Source of the DNA: Synechococcus sp. CS-1328
GTDB taxonomy: Bacteria; Cyanobacteriota; Cyanobacteriia; PCC-6307; Cyanobiaceae
Length of the DNA: 59,415 nt
Assembly (NCBI RefSeq): GCF_025128095.1
Contig: NZ_JAHLYT010000029.1
Coordinates: forward strand, 1 to 59,415
Direction of reading: 5' to 3'
Below the pieces are notes generated by a model. The model did no database searches and had not been told where the DNA came from. It was given only the letters and a program-made list of their open reading frames with translations. This document shows, one piece after another, positions 52,794 through 59,415 of the stretch. Position numbers and translations under genes: made by a program. The first letter of the stretch is position 1. The number at the start of each line of letters is the position of its first letter.

Positions 52794-54110
52794 TCAAAGG
52801 TTTTGTAGCGAGGCGAGGCACTGCTGCCAATGCCCCCGTTGCCATTTGCCGGCAGCGGAGGGCGCCAGATCGGGGCAGTGCAACCAGCGGCGCGGCCGTT
52901 CAGCCGCCCGCCAGTCGGCCGTGAGTGCCGGGAGGGCTTGCTGCAGCGACCCCCAATCCTCCGGGGAGTGGCCGCGCACCAGCGCCACCAACCGCTGCCC
53001 CCAGGGGGGCTCCTCCACGCCGAGCAGCAACACCTCCTGCAGGGGCAGCGCTGCCGCCAGCAGCCGCAGCCGCTCCTCCAGCTGCTCGGGAAACACGGTC
53101 TCACCGCCGCTGTTGATGGCGCCATCGAGACGGCCTTGGATGCGCAGGCCCTGGGGGGTCAGCACCCCGCCATCCCCACTGGTCCACCAGCCGTCCGGGG
53201 TGCGCGGCAGCGGCTGCAGACGGCCCTGCGCCAGCCAGCCGGGGCTGAGCCGTGCGGTGCGCAGCTGCACGGCGCCGGTCTGGGGCGCCAGCCGCAGTTC
53301 CACATCCTCGAGTGGGAAGCCGCAACCAGGGTGGGCTGGATCGCCGGCCAGAAACTGTTGCGGCGACAAGGCGCAGACCATGGCGGCGGTTTCCGTGGCG
53401 CCGTAGCAGGGGGCCAGCGGCAGCTCCCAGTGCCGGGCCCTCCGGGCCAGATCCTGCGGCAGGGCCGCACCGCCCACCCAGATCACGGCACAGCCCCGCA
53501 GCCAGGCCACGGCAGCCGGATGGTCCAGCAGCCGCGCCAGCTGGGTGGGCACAAGTGAGAGCAGCACCGGTCGATCGCCAGGGTGCGGCAGGGCATCGGC
53601 CAGGTGCTGGGGCTGGCGCAGCAGGGTCGCTGGCAGCCATCGGTGGCTCTCCCCCCAGGGTTGCTGCCCTGCCCATGGCTGCTGCCGCTGCTGAGCCCAC
53701 TGCCGTGCCCGCAGCAGCGGCAGCAGCCCACTGACGTGATGCAGGGGCAGGGGATTGAGGTGCAGACAACTGCCCGGATCAATCTGCTGCCGTTCCAGCC
53801 AGCGCGCCGTGGCCGCGGCTGAGGCCTGCAGGTGGGCCAGGGGCTGCAGGCACCAGCGGCGCCCGCCGCTGCTCCCGCCGCTGCCCACCAGTACGCCGGC
53901 GCCGACCGGCAACTGGGCACCGATCAGCTCGCTCTGCAGCTGCTGTGCCTCAGCGGGATCGGCCAGGGCCACCAGGCGCTGCTCCTGCCAGGCGGTTTCG
54001 AGTGCCGCAATCAGCTCCGCCGGGTCGCCGCCACCACAAGCACCGCCACCACCATCGCCGCTGTGCAGCAGCAGCGGTTCCGCGCCACGTTTCAACTCCG
54101 CATCCTTCAT
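52794..54110 (-). CDS. menE: o-Succinylbenzoate-CoA ligase
   Basis: 438 residues from ATG 54110, which overlaps the menC stop (ATGA). The acyl-CoA/adenylate-forming family is seen in YGATETAAMVCAL, GDGGVLTPQGLRIQGRLDGA and INSGGETVFPEQLEERLRLL. The short length compared with ~500 aa acyl-CoA synthetases is usual for MenE. Position in the men operon supports OSB activation to OSB-CoA, phylloquinone step 4. An upstream GTG at 54128 is possible but less likely. Confidence 0.92.
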   Translation of the reverse strand: MKDAELKRGAEPLLLHSGDGGGGACGGGDPAELIAALETAWQEQRLVALADPAEAQQLQSELIGAQLPVGAGVLVGSGGSSGGRRWCLQPLAHLQASAAATARWLERQQIDPGSCLHLNPLPLHHVSGLLPLLRARQWAQQRQQPWAGQQPWGESHRWLPATLLRQPQHLADALPHPGDRPVLLSLVPTQLARLLDHPAAVAWLRGCAVIWVGGAALPQDLARRARHWELPLAPCYGATETAAMVCALSPQQFLAGDPAHPGCGFPLEDVELRLAPQTGAVQLRTARLSPGWLAQGRLQPLPRTPDGWWTSGDGGVLTPQGLRIQGRLDGAINSGGETVFPEQLEERLRLLAAALPLQEVLLLGVEEPPWGQRLVALVRGHSPEDWGSLQQALPALTADWRAAERPRRWLHCPDLAPSAAGKWQRGHWQQCLASLQNL

Positions 54111-55126
54111 CGGGCCGCCGCCTCCCACACCTCCTCAGGGTCCCTTCTGCCGAGTCCCGTGCCTGGCAGCCAGCCTGGCGCCAGTCCGGGGGCGGGGGCA
54201 TCGCCCTGGCGAGCCTGCAGGGCCGCCAGATGGCCCAGCCAGCGCTGGCCGATACCGGTCTCGAAGGCGGTGCTGAACACCAGCGGCGGCACTGGCACGC
54301 CCGCGCCCCCTGCCAGTGCCGCCAACAGGGGGCGCGGGTCCCCCTCCTGCGAGGGGCGCCGCACTTGCCAGCCGGGCCAGCGCTGGCGCAGCTCCGGCCG
54401 GCGCTGCAGGGATTCATCCAGCGCCACTGGCAGCAGCCGGGCCAGGGCCTCATGGCCCTCCAGGTCGAAGGGTTCGAGCGGCTGCTCCAGCCATTCGAGT
54501 CTTGGCTCCTCCGCCAGCCGCTTTGCCCAGGCCGTTGCGGTGGCGCGGCTCCAGCCGCCGTTGGCATCGAGCCGTAGCCGGGCGTCAGCCGGCAGCCGCT
54601 CCAGCAGCTGTTCCAGCACCTGCCGTTCCAGTGGATCGGGGCTGGCGGCCACCTTCCACTTGCAGCAAAGCGGAGCCGCTTCATTGGCCCCGGCTGCGTT
54701 CAGATGTCGCTCGAGGGCACCCAGCGCCTCCTCTCCGGCCGGCAGCAGCAGGGCGGCGGGCGGTGGCGGCAGCCAGATGGGGCCGATCATCCCGTCCAGC
54801 TCAGCCAGGGCGGCACCGATCGCGAACGCCAGCACCTCTGGCAGCTTGGGCAGCAGGGCCTCGAGGGCGGCGCGCGGCATGGTTGTGCCCGATTCAGGCG
54901 TGCAACGGGCGATCGCCGCCGCCAGAGCCGCCGTATCGCCTTCGAGGGCCGCCGCCTCACCCCAGCCGCTGCGGGCGTGATCGGGCGACTCCAGCCGCAA
55001 CAGACAGCCCTGCTTCTGGCACAGCCAGCCCTGGGAGGTGCGCAGAGGCTGGGGCAATGCCAGGCGGAACGGGCGCCACCGCAGCCGCAGCGCAACGGCC
55101 GCTCCTGATCCAGGGCTTGAGTTCAA
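54107..55126 (-). CDS. menC: o-Succinylbenzoate synthase
   Basis: About 339 residues. No ATG is available at the proper place: the TTG at 55126 overlaps the menA stop (TTGA), giving NSSPGSG before the conserved RLRWRPFRLALPQPLRTSQGW. Enolase-superfamily pattern: WGEAAAL, CKWKVA with catalytic Lys, LRLDANGGWS and EQPLEP, then VALDESLQ. It dehydrates SHCHC to OSB in phylloquinone synthesis. Confidence 0.9.
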   Translation of the reverse strand: MNSSPGSGAAVALRLRWRPFRLALPQPLRTSQGWLCQKQGCLLRLESPDHARSGWGEAAALEGDTAALAAAIARCTPESGTTMPRAALEALLPKLPEVLAFAIGAALAELDGMIGPIWLPPPPAALLLPAGEEALGALERHLNAAGANEAAPLCCKWKVAASPDPLERQVLEQLLERLPADARLRLDANGGWSRATATAWAKRLAEEPRLEWLEQPLEPFDLEGHEALARLLPVALDESLQRRPELRQRWPGWQVRRPSQEGDPRPLLAALAGGAGVPVPPLVFSTAFETGIGQRWLGHLAALQARQGDAPAPGLAPGWLPGTGLGRRDPEEVWEAAAR

Positions 55127-56160
55127 TGACCGGCCCGCGCCAGCCAGGGGCCCAGAGCCAGGCCCACAGCCAGCCCCAGCCCGTTCAGGGCCTGGAAGCG
55201 GAGGGCCAGGAACTTGCTGCCACTGATCCGTTCGGGCACCTGATGGTGGTCGCGCAGTAGGCGGATCAGGGCCCGGGCCGGCGGCAGACCGATCGCCCCA
55301 AGCAGGGCCGTGAGGGGCCACCAGCCGAGCAGCACCGGTGCCCACTCCCAGGCCAGGGTGGCCGCTACAAACCAGGGCACCAGGGCCGCGGCCCGATCGC
55401 TGCCGAGCTGCACCACCGGTGAGCGCTTGCCATGGGTGGCGTCTTCCTCCACCTGATGGAAGTGGGAACAGAACAGCACCAATGTGGTGGCCAGGGCCGG
55501 ACCGCCCCCCAGCACCAGGGCATCGGCCCAGGGGATCGGGGCTCCCGCCGCCCCACCGGCCTCGGCGACCGGCGCCAGCGCCAGCAGGGCCGCCGCCGTG
55601 GCGCAGGGGCCGAAGGCCAGCCAGCAGAGCGGCTCCCCCAGCCCCCGGTAGCCGAGGCGGAAGGGCGGCCCCTGGTAGAGGTAACCCAGGCCGCAGCAGG
55701 CCAGCACCAGCAGCAGCACCGCTCCGGAACTGCGCAGCGCCACCACGGCCATCACCAGCAGACCCAGCACCAGGGCCCCGTTGGCCAGGGCCGCCACCCG
55801 GTCACGCCGGCCGGTGAGGGCCACCACCGAATGGGGCTTGCCATGGGTGTCGACACCAGTCTCGTCATCGAAGACGTCGTTGGCCAGGTTCTCCCAGGCC
55901 AGCAGCAGGACAGCTGCCAAGAGGAACAGCAGCAGTTGGTCGAGCCGCATCGGCAGGCCGCGGCCCAGCCGCCAGCCGGCGGCGATCAGGGCCGGCATCA
56001 CCGCCACCGCATACATGGGCCACTTGATCGCCGCCTTCCAGAGGCGGCGCCGATCCAGCGGCGGCCCTTGCCGCGGCGCTCCCTCCTGGGGTGGCCCGTT
56101 CTGCGGCCGCCGTGGCGCCTCGGCGGCGTGAAGGCTTGCGACGACCTGGGGCTCGGACAT
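55123..56160 (-). CDS. menA: 1,4-Dihydroxy-2-naphthoate polyprenyltransferase (phytyltransferase)
   Basis: 345 residues from ATG 56160. A UbiA-type prenyltransferase: AWENLANDVFDDETGVDTHG with the first Asp-rich motif, QGPPFRLGYRGLGEPLCWLA, and CSHFHQVEEDATHGKRS with the second Asp-rich motif. About nine TM helices. In cyanobacteria it phytylates DHNA to make demethylphylloquinone. It starts the reverse men operon and is divergent from menF with 64 nt between starts. Confidence 0.94.
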   Translation of the reverse strand: MSEPQVVASLHAAEAPRRPQNGPPQEGAPRQGPPLDRRRLWKAAIKWPMYAVAVMPALIAAGWRLGRGLPMRLDQLLLFLLAAVLLLAWENLANDVFDDETGVDTHGKPHSVVALTGRRDRVAALANGALVLGLLVMAVVALRSSGAVLLLVLACCGLGYLYQGPPFRLGYRGLGEPLCWLAFGPCATAAALLALAPVAEAGGAAGAPIPWADALVLGGGPALATTLVLFCSHFHQVEEDATHGKRSPVVQLGSDRAAALVPWFVAATLAWEWAPVLLGWWPLTALLGAIGLPPARALIRLLRDHHQVPERISGSKFLALRFQALNGLGLAVGLALGPWLARAGH

Positions 56161-56224
56161 GGGTGCCGGCAGCTGCTGATGCGAGAAGGTCCATACATTT
56201 GAGCAGCCGCTTCGGCGCCACCCG

Positions 56225-57664
56225 GTGCAGGCTCCACCCAGCGTCACCTCCCCACTCCCGTCGTCTCTCGCGGAGCCCTCCCTGCCGGAGTTGAGCTTCA
56301 CGGAGCTCCTTGCCGCGGCGGCCCAGGGGGCCCGGCAGCTGGAAGACGACGGGGTGCTGAGCCTCGCCTTGCCGCTGGCCGCGCGAGACCCGATGGCGCT
56401 GCTGGCCCATCTGCCCAACGGCCAGCGGTTTCGATTCCTCTGGGACAGCGCTCCCGGGCTCTGCCTGGCCGCCAGCGGCAAGACCCACAGCCTGGAGCTG
56501 AGCGGACCGCGCCGCTTCGAGCTGGCCCAGCGCTTCAGTGCCGTGAGCCTCAGCCGGCTGGCGGTGGCGCCGCAGGCCTGCCCTCCCCTGGCCCGGCCGC
56601 GGGTGCTGCTGGCCTTCTCCTTCTTCGACAGCCCCCTGCAGGATGGCCAGGGCGTGGCCGGGGTGGAGGCGGTGCTGCCGCGCTGGCAGCTCAGCCGCCA
56701 GGGGCGCCACTGCTGGTTGCGGCTGCAGCGCAGCCTCGGCGGCGACGTGACCCCCCGCTCGGTGGCGGAGGAGCTCTGGGAGCAGGCCGAGCTGTTGCGC
56801 GCACTGCCGCCGTCTGCCGAACCGGCGGGCGATGTGCTGGGGGTCCGCCTGTTGCACAGCTCCCCCTGGCAGGAGGGCTACCGCGAGGCGGTGGCTCGAG
56901 GCCTGGAGCTGGTGGAAACGGGGGCGCTGCGCAAGCTCGTGCTGGCGGTGCGCCAGAGGCTGGAGCTGGACCGCCCCCTCGATCCCCTCCAGCTCCTGGC
57001 CCAGCTGCGCCTGCGCCAGCCCGGCAGCTGTCGCTTCCTCTGGCAGCAGACCCAGGGTGGGGTGTTGCTGGGCGCGTCACCGGAGCGGCTGCTCACCGTG
57101 CGCCAGGGCCAGCTGCGCAGCGATGCCCTGGCCGGCACGGCCCCGATCGGTCCAGCGGCTGATCTGTTGCCCGGCTCCGTCAAAGACCGGCATGAACACG
57201 AGCTGGTGGTGGAGGCGATCACCGAGGTGCTGCGCGAGGCCGGCCTTGATCCGCGTCGGCCGCGGCGACCGCGGCTGGCCCGCCACGGCCAGCTGGTGCA
57301 TCTGCACACCCCGATCACCGCCAGGCTCGGGGAGCAGCAACCCCTGGCCCTGGCCGCGGCCCTGCATCCCACCCCGGCGGTCGCCGGCCTGCCCCGGCGG
57401 GAGGCCATGGCCTGGCTGCGCAGCCTCGAGCCCTTCGAGCGGGGCACCTACGCCGCGCCCCTGGGCTGGATCGACAGCGAGGGGGATGCCGAGCTGCGGG
57501 TGGCGATCCGCAGTGGCACCCTGCGCGGCCGCGAGCTGGAACTCACCGCCGGCGCCGGACTGGTGCAGGGCTCAGTGGCGGAGCGGGAACTGCAGGAGGT
57601 GGCCCTCAAGCTGGGGGTGCTGCAGCAGCAGCTCAATCTGCCGCTGGCTCCGATGCCGCTTTGA
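56225..57664 (+). CDS. menF: Isochorismate synthase
   Basis: 479 residues, GTG start. The chorismate-binding domain shows GALRKLVLAVRQRLEL, SCRFLWQQTQGGVLLGASPERLL, DALAGTAPIGPAAD, KDRHEHELVVEAI and PFERGTYAAPLGWIDSEGDAE, the MenF/EntC pattern. It isomerises chorismate to isochorismate as the first step of phylloquinone synthesis. The N-terminal ~150 residues are divergent. It is divergent from menA. Confidence 0.94.
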   Translation: MQAPPSVTSPLPSSLAEPSLPELSFTELLAAAAQGARQLEDDGVLSLALPLAARDPMALLAHLPNGQRFRFLWDSAPGLCLAASGKTHSLELSGPRRFELAQRFSAVSLSRLAVAPQACPPLARPRVLLAFSFFDSPLQDGQGVAGVEAVLPRWQLSRQGRHCWLRLQRSLGGDVTPRSVAEELWEQAELLRALPPSAEPAGDVLGVRLLHSSPWQEGYREAVARGLELVETGALRKLVLAVRQRLELDRPLDPLQLLAQLRLRQPGSCRFLWQQTQGGVLLGASPERLLTVRQGQLRSDALAGTAPIGPAADLLPGSVKDRHEHELVVEAITEVLREAGLDPRRPRRPRLARHGQLVHLHTPITARLGEQQPLALAAALHPTPAVAGLPRREAMAWLRSLEPFERGTYAAPLGWIDSEGDAELRVAIRSGTLRGRELELTAGAGLVQGSVAERELQEVALKLGVLQQQLNLPLAPMPL

Positions 57665-57714
57665 GCCAAGAGCGCTGCTTCGGCCTTCGGCACCGCCCCT
57701 GCCCATAGCCGGCC

Positions 57715-57947
57715 ATGGCCTCCCTGCTCGTTCTGCTGTTGCTGCTGATCGCCATCACCGCCAGCAGTATCCCGGCCGGGATTTGCTGGGCCGTGGTCAC
57801 CGTGACCACCGTGGGCTATGGCGATGTCGCGCCGGTCACCCCCCTGGGGCGCTTCGTCGCCTCGATCGTGATGTTGCTGGGCTACAGCATCATCGCGGTG
57901 CCCACCGGCATTCTCACGGTGGGGATTCAGCGGGCTCTGAGGGCGAC
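57715..57947 (+). pseudogene. Potassium channel pore-only remnant
   Basis: The ~77 residues from ATG 57715 contain a hydrophobic start ([14 protein letters not shown]), the P-loop with selectivity filter TVTTVGYGD and the following helix [20 protein letters not shown], matching the pore-S6 region of voltage-gated-type K+ channels. S1-S5 and the usual C-terminus are missing. The frame continues without a stop to 58386, but from about 57948 it is antisense to gshB. I read it as a truncated channel gene; a functional mini-channel cannot be excluded. Confidence 0.65.
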
Positions 57948-58964
57948 TCAGCCCAGTGCCAGCAACCGCTCGATCGTCAGATCCGCCAGCGGTTGCCCTG
58001 CCAGCCGTTCCACCTCCCGAACGCCGGTGGGGCTGGTCACGTTGATCTCACTGAGGCGGCCATCGATCACATCGATCCCCACGAAGAACAGACCCTCCGC
58101 CCGCAGCACCGGGGCCAGCTCGGTGCAGATCCGCCGCTCCGCCGCCGTGAGCTCGGTGACCTCCGGCGCCCCACCCACCGCCAGGTTGCTGCGGAATTCG
58201 CCCGGCAAGGGCTTGCGGTTCACGGCACCGAGCGGTTCGCCGTCCACCAGCAGGATGCGCTTGTCGCCGGCCGTCACCCCCGGCAGGAAGGCCTGCACCA
58301 TCACCGGCAACCGTTCCTGCTGGGTCACCAGCTCCAGCAGGGCCTTGAGCCCTGGGGCTGAGCCCGCACTGCGCACCACCCCCTGACCGGCCCGGCCACC
58401 CAGGGGCTTGAGCACCACGTCGCCGTGCTCAGCGGCAAAGGCGGCCAGCTGCTCCACCCGGGCACTCACCAGCGAAGGCGCCATCAGGTGGCTGAAGCGC
58501 AGGGAACCGACTTTCTCGTTCCAGCCGCGCAGGGAGGCGGCTCGGTTGAGCACCCGCACCCCCTGGCGCTCGGCCAGCTCGAGCAGATGGGTGGCATAGA
58601 GGTAGGCCTCGTCCACGGGCGGATCCTTGCGCATCCACACGCAGGCGAACGCCTCAAGGGGCAGCAACCGGGGCGGCTCGGCCCGGTACCAGGGCTGGGG
58701 CACCTGCCAGCCCGCCGGATCCGCCACCATCGGCTCCAGCCACACCGGCTGGGCCCACGCCCAGGCGCGATGGCCGCAGCCGTCCAGGCCGCTGGCGGGT
58801 GGTGCGGCCGACAGGTCGGCGATGGTGGCCACCCATACCTCCTGGCCGGCCCGTTGGGCCGCCTGCATCAGGGCCACGCTCGAATCCTTGGCGGGATTGA
58901 GCCGGGCGATCGGATCGACGAGGAACAGCTGGGAGGCGGAACCGGGAGGCGGAAGGGCGCTCAC
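57948..58964 (-). CDS. gshB: Glutathione synthetase
   Basis: 338 residues. ATP-grasp enzyme with the prokaryotic GshB landmarks: [20 protein letters not shown] at the N-terminus, [61 protein letters not shown] and [20 protein letters not shown]. It joins gamma-glutamylcysteine and glycine. grxC ends 2 nt before the ATG, so both are one operon for glutathione synthesis and use. Confidence 0.95.
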   Translation of the reverse strand: MSALPPPGSASQLFLVDPIARLNPAKDSSVALMQAAQRAGQEVWVATIADLSAAPPASGLDGCGHRAWAWAQPVWLEPMVADPAGWQVPQPWYRAEPPRLLPLEAFACVWMRKDPPVDEAYLYATHLLELAERQGVRVLNRAASLRGWNEKVGSLRFSHLMAPSLVSARVEQLAAFAAEHGDVVLKPLGGRAGQGVVRSAGSAPGLKALLELVTQQERLPVMVQAFLPGVTAGDKRILLVDGEPLGAVNRKPLPGEFRSNLAVGGAPEVTELTAAERRICTELAPVLRAEGLFFVGIDVIDGRLSEINVTSPTGVREVERLAGQPLADLTIERLLALG

Positions 58965-58966
58965 GG

Positions 58967-59227
58967 TCAGCTGCCCAGGAGGGGATCGAGCTGGCCCTTG
59001 TGATCCAGGGCATGCAACTCATCGCAGCCACCGATGGCCTGCCCATCAATGAAGATCTGGGGCAGGCTCGTGCGCCCATCGGCCCGCTCGCTCATCGCCG
59101 CCCGGGCGGCATGGTCGCCATCGATGCCGTACTCGGTGTAAGCCACTCCCTTGCGCTCCAGCAGCTGCTTGGCGCGGATGCAGAACGGGCAATACCGCCA
59201 GGTGTAGATCTCAACGTTGGCGGCCAT
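58967..59227 (-). CDS. grxC: Glutaredoxin 3 (dithiol type)
   Basis: 86 residues from ATG 59227 ([20 protein letters not shown]). Active site CPFC (C13, C16), [19 protein letters not shown] with the cis-Pro and GG glutathione-binding motif. It reduces protein disulfides and glutathione mixed disulfides. It lies directly upstream of gshB on the reverse strand. A preferred start further upstream (59332) is unlikely because the added 35 residues do not fit the family. Confidence 0.95.
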   Translation of the reverse strand: MAANVEIYTWRYCPFCIRAKQLLERKGVAYTEYGIDGDHAARAAMSERADGRTSLPQIFIDGQAIGGCDELHALDHKGQLDPLLGS

Positions 59228-59322
59228 CTCCTCAACCCAGGCGGAAGGGTGGATCCTAGAAGTGAACAGTCTCAGGGCTAGGAGCCTGTCGCGCATAGAT
59301 CGTCGGACAAAAATCGAGGGCT

Positions 59323-59340
59323 TTCCCACCACGATGGGAA
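59323..59340. other. Small hairpin upstream of grxC, near window end
   Basis: TTCCCA-CCACGA-TGGGAA: 6-bp stem with a 6-nt loop, within the 188-nt terminal region (59228-59415) that shows no recognised gene. It lies about 95 nt before the grxC start codon on that strand; a regulatory role is possible but not supported by other evidence. Confidence 0.3.
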
Positions 59341-59415
59341 GCCAGGCCGGAATCAGACTGGGAAAGCAGCGAATTGATGTTTTCGCGCTGGCTCGCTGAA
59401 ATTGTACGTAGCGCA

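Noticed and set aside
59228..59415. Start of prfB or a tRNA at the right end of the window
   Set aside because: No conserved release-factor sequence or cloverleaf could be recognised; only a small hairpin is visible.

Overview
The window looks like chromosomal DNA of a GC-rich unicellular picocyanobacterium of the Cyanobium / freshwater-halotolerant Synechococcus type. The evidence is ndhH (photosynthetic-type NDH-1 subunit H), chlM (Mg-protoporphyrin methyltransferase), a phylloquinone (men) gene group, cyanobacterial families such as DUF2973 and a SepF-like protein, the Sll0783-Sll0788-type nitrogen-starvation cluster, a GrrA/OscA RiPP locus, and scattered HIP1 octamers (GCGATCGC, for example at 239, 4632, 5417 and 50112). 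No rRNA, tRNA, CRISPR array, phage or insertion sequence was recognised. Gene density is high, with many 4-nt start/stop overlaps.

Layout. 1-4.2 kb: the 3' end of an RTX repeat protein (lower GC than its surroundings) convergent with a large modular GH9 cellulase carrying two CBM2-like domains. 4.4-6.8 kb: a fused double-ATPase peptide transporter subunit and a LuxR-type regulator with a degenerate receiver. 7-14 kb: housekeeping genes (bifunctional Rel/Spo, SelO, DUF2062, mnmE, nadC). 14.1-16.8 kb: grrP-grrA-grrM, a radical-SAM cyclophane RiPP system whose precursor has nine FxN motifs. 16.8-21.7 kb: hybrid histidine kinase, isochorismatase-like hydrolase, and a TetR regulator divergent from a GST and a PNPOx-like protein across two near-identical operator-like sites.

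21.7-29.2 kb: the Nit1C nitrogen-starvation/nitrilase cluster (flavoprotein nitH divergent from nitB-nitC-nitD-nitE-nitF-nitG), followed in the same direction by a DUF1348 protein and a heme-oxygenase-like DUF3050 protein that are translationally coupled. 29.2-31.6 kb: a tight reverse-strand operon of an N-formylglutamate amidohydrolase-like protein, a transglutaminase-like protein and an Anbu-type proteasome homologue. 31.6-36.1 kb: small membrane proteins, HdeD, an ABC ATPase, DUF1543, DUF2973, a short SepF and a hypothetical. 36.1-48 kb: cysC, AI-2E exporter family, purE, nagA, chlM, an RluA-family protein with an altered catalytic motif, a NarL-type regulator, a cysteine desulfurase, DUF456, rsmH and ndhH. 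48-51.7 kb: an APC-family permease, DUF2752 and another membrane protein. 51.8-57.7 kb: phylloquinone genes (a DHNA-CoA thioesterase-like gene, menE, menC, menA, menF). 57.7-59.2 kb: a pore-only remnant of a potassium channel, gshB and grxC.

A recurring theme is short tandem repeats with varied units (7, 13, 14, 15 and 17 bp). Three non-coding arrays sit 2-18 nt upstream of a start codon (ABC ATPase, GST, a small hypothetical gene), another lies in the divergent leader of the APC permease, and two are in-frame in adjacent genes at 42.6-43.5 kb. Several divergent gene pairs have start codons only about 6 nt apart. Function calls rest on motif and family recognition from the translated sequence. 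No database search was run.
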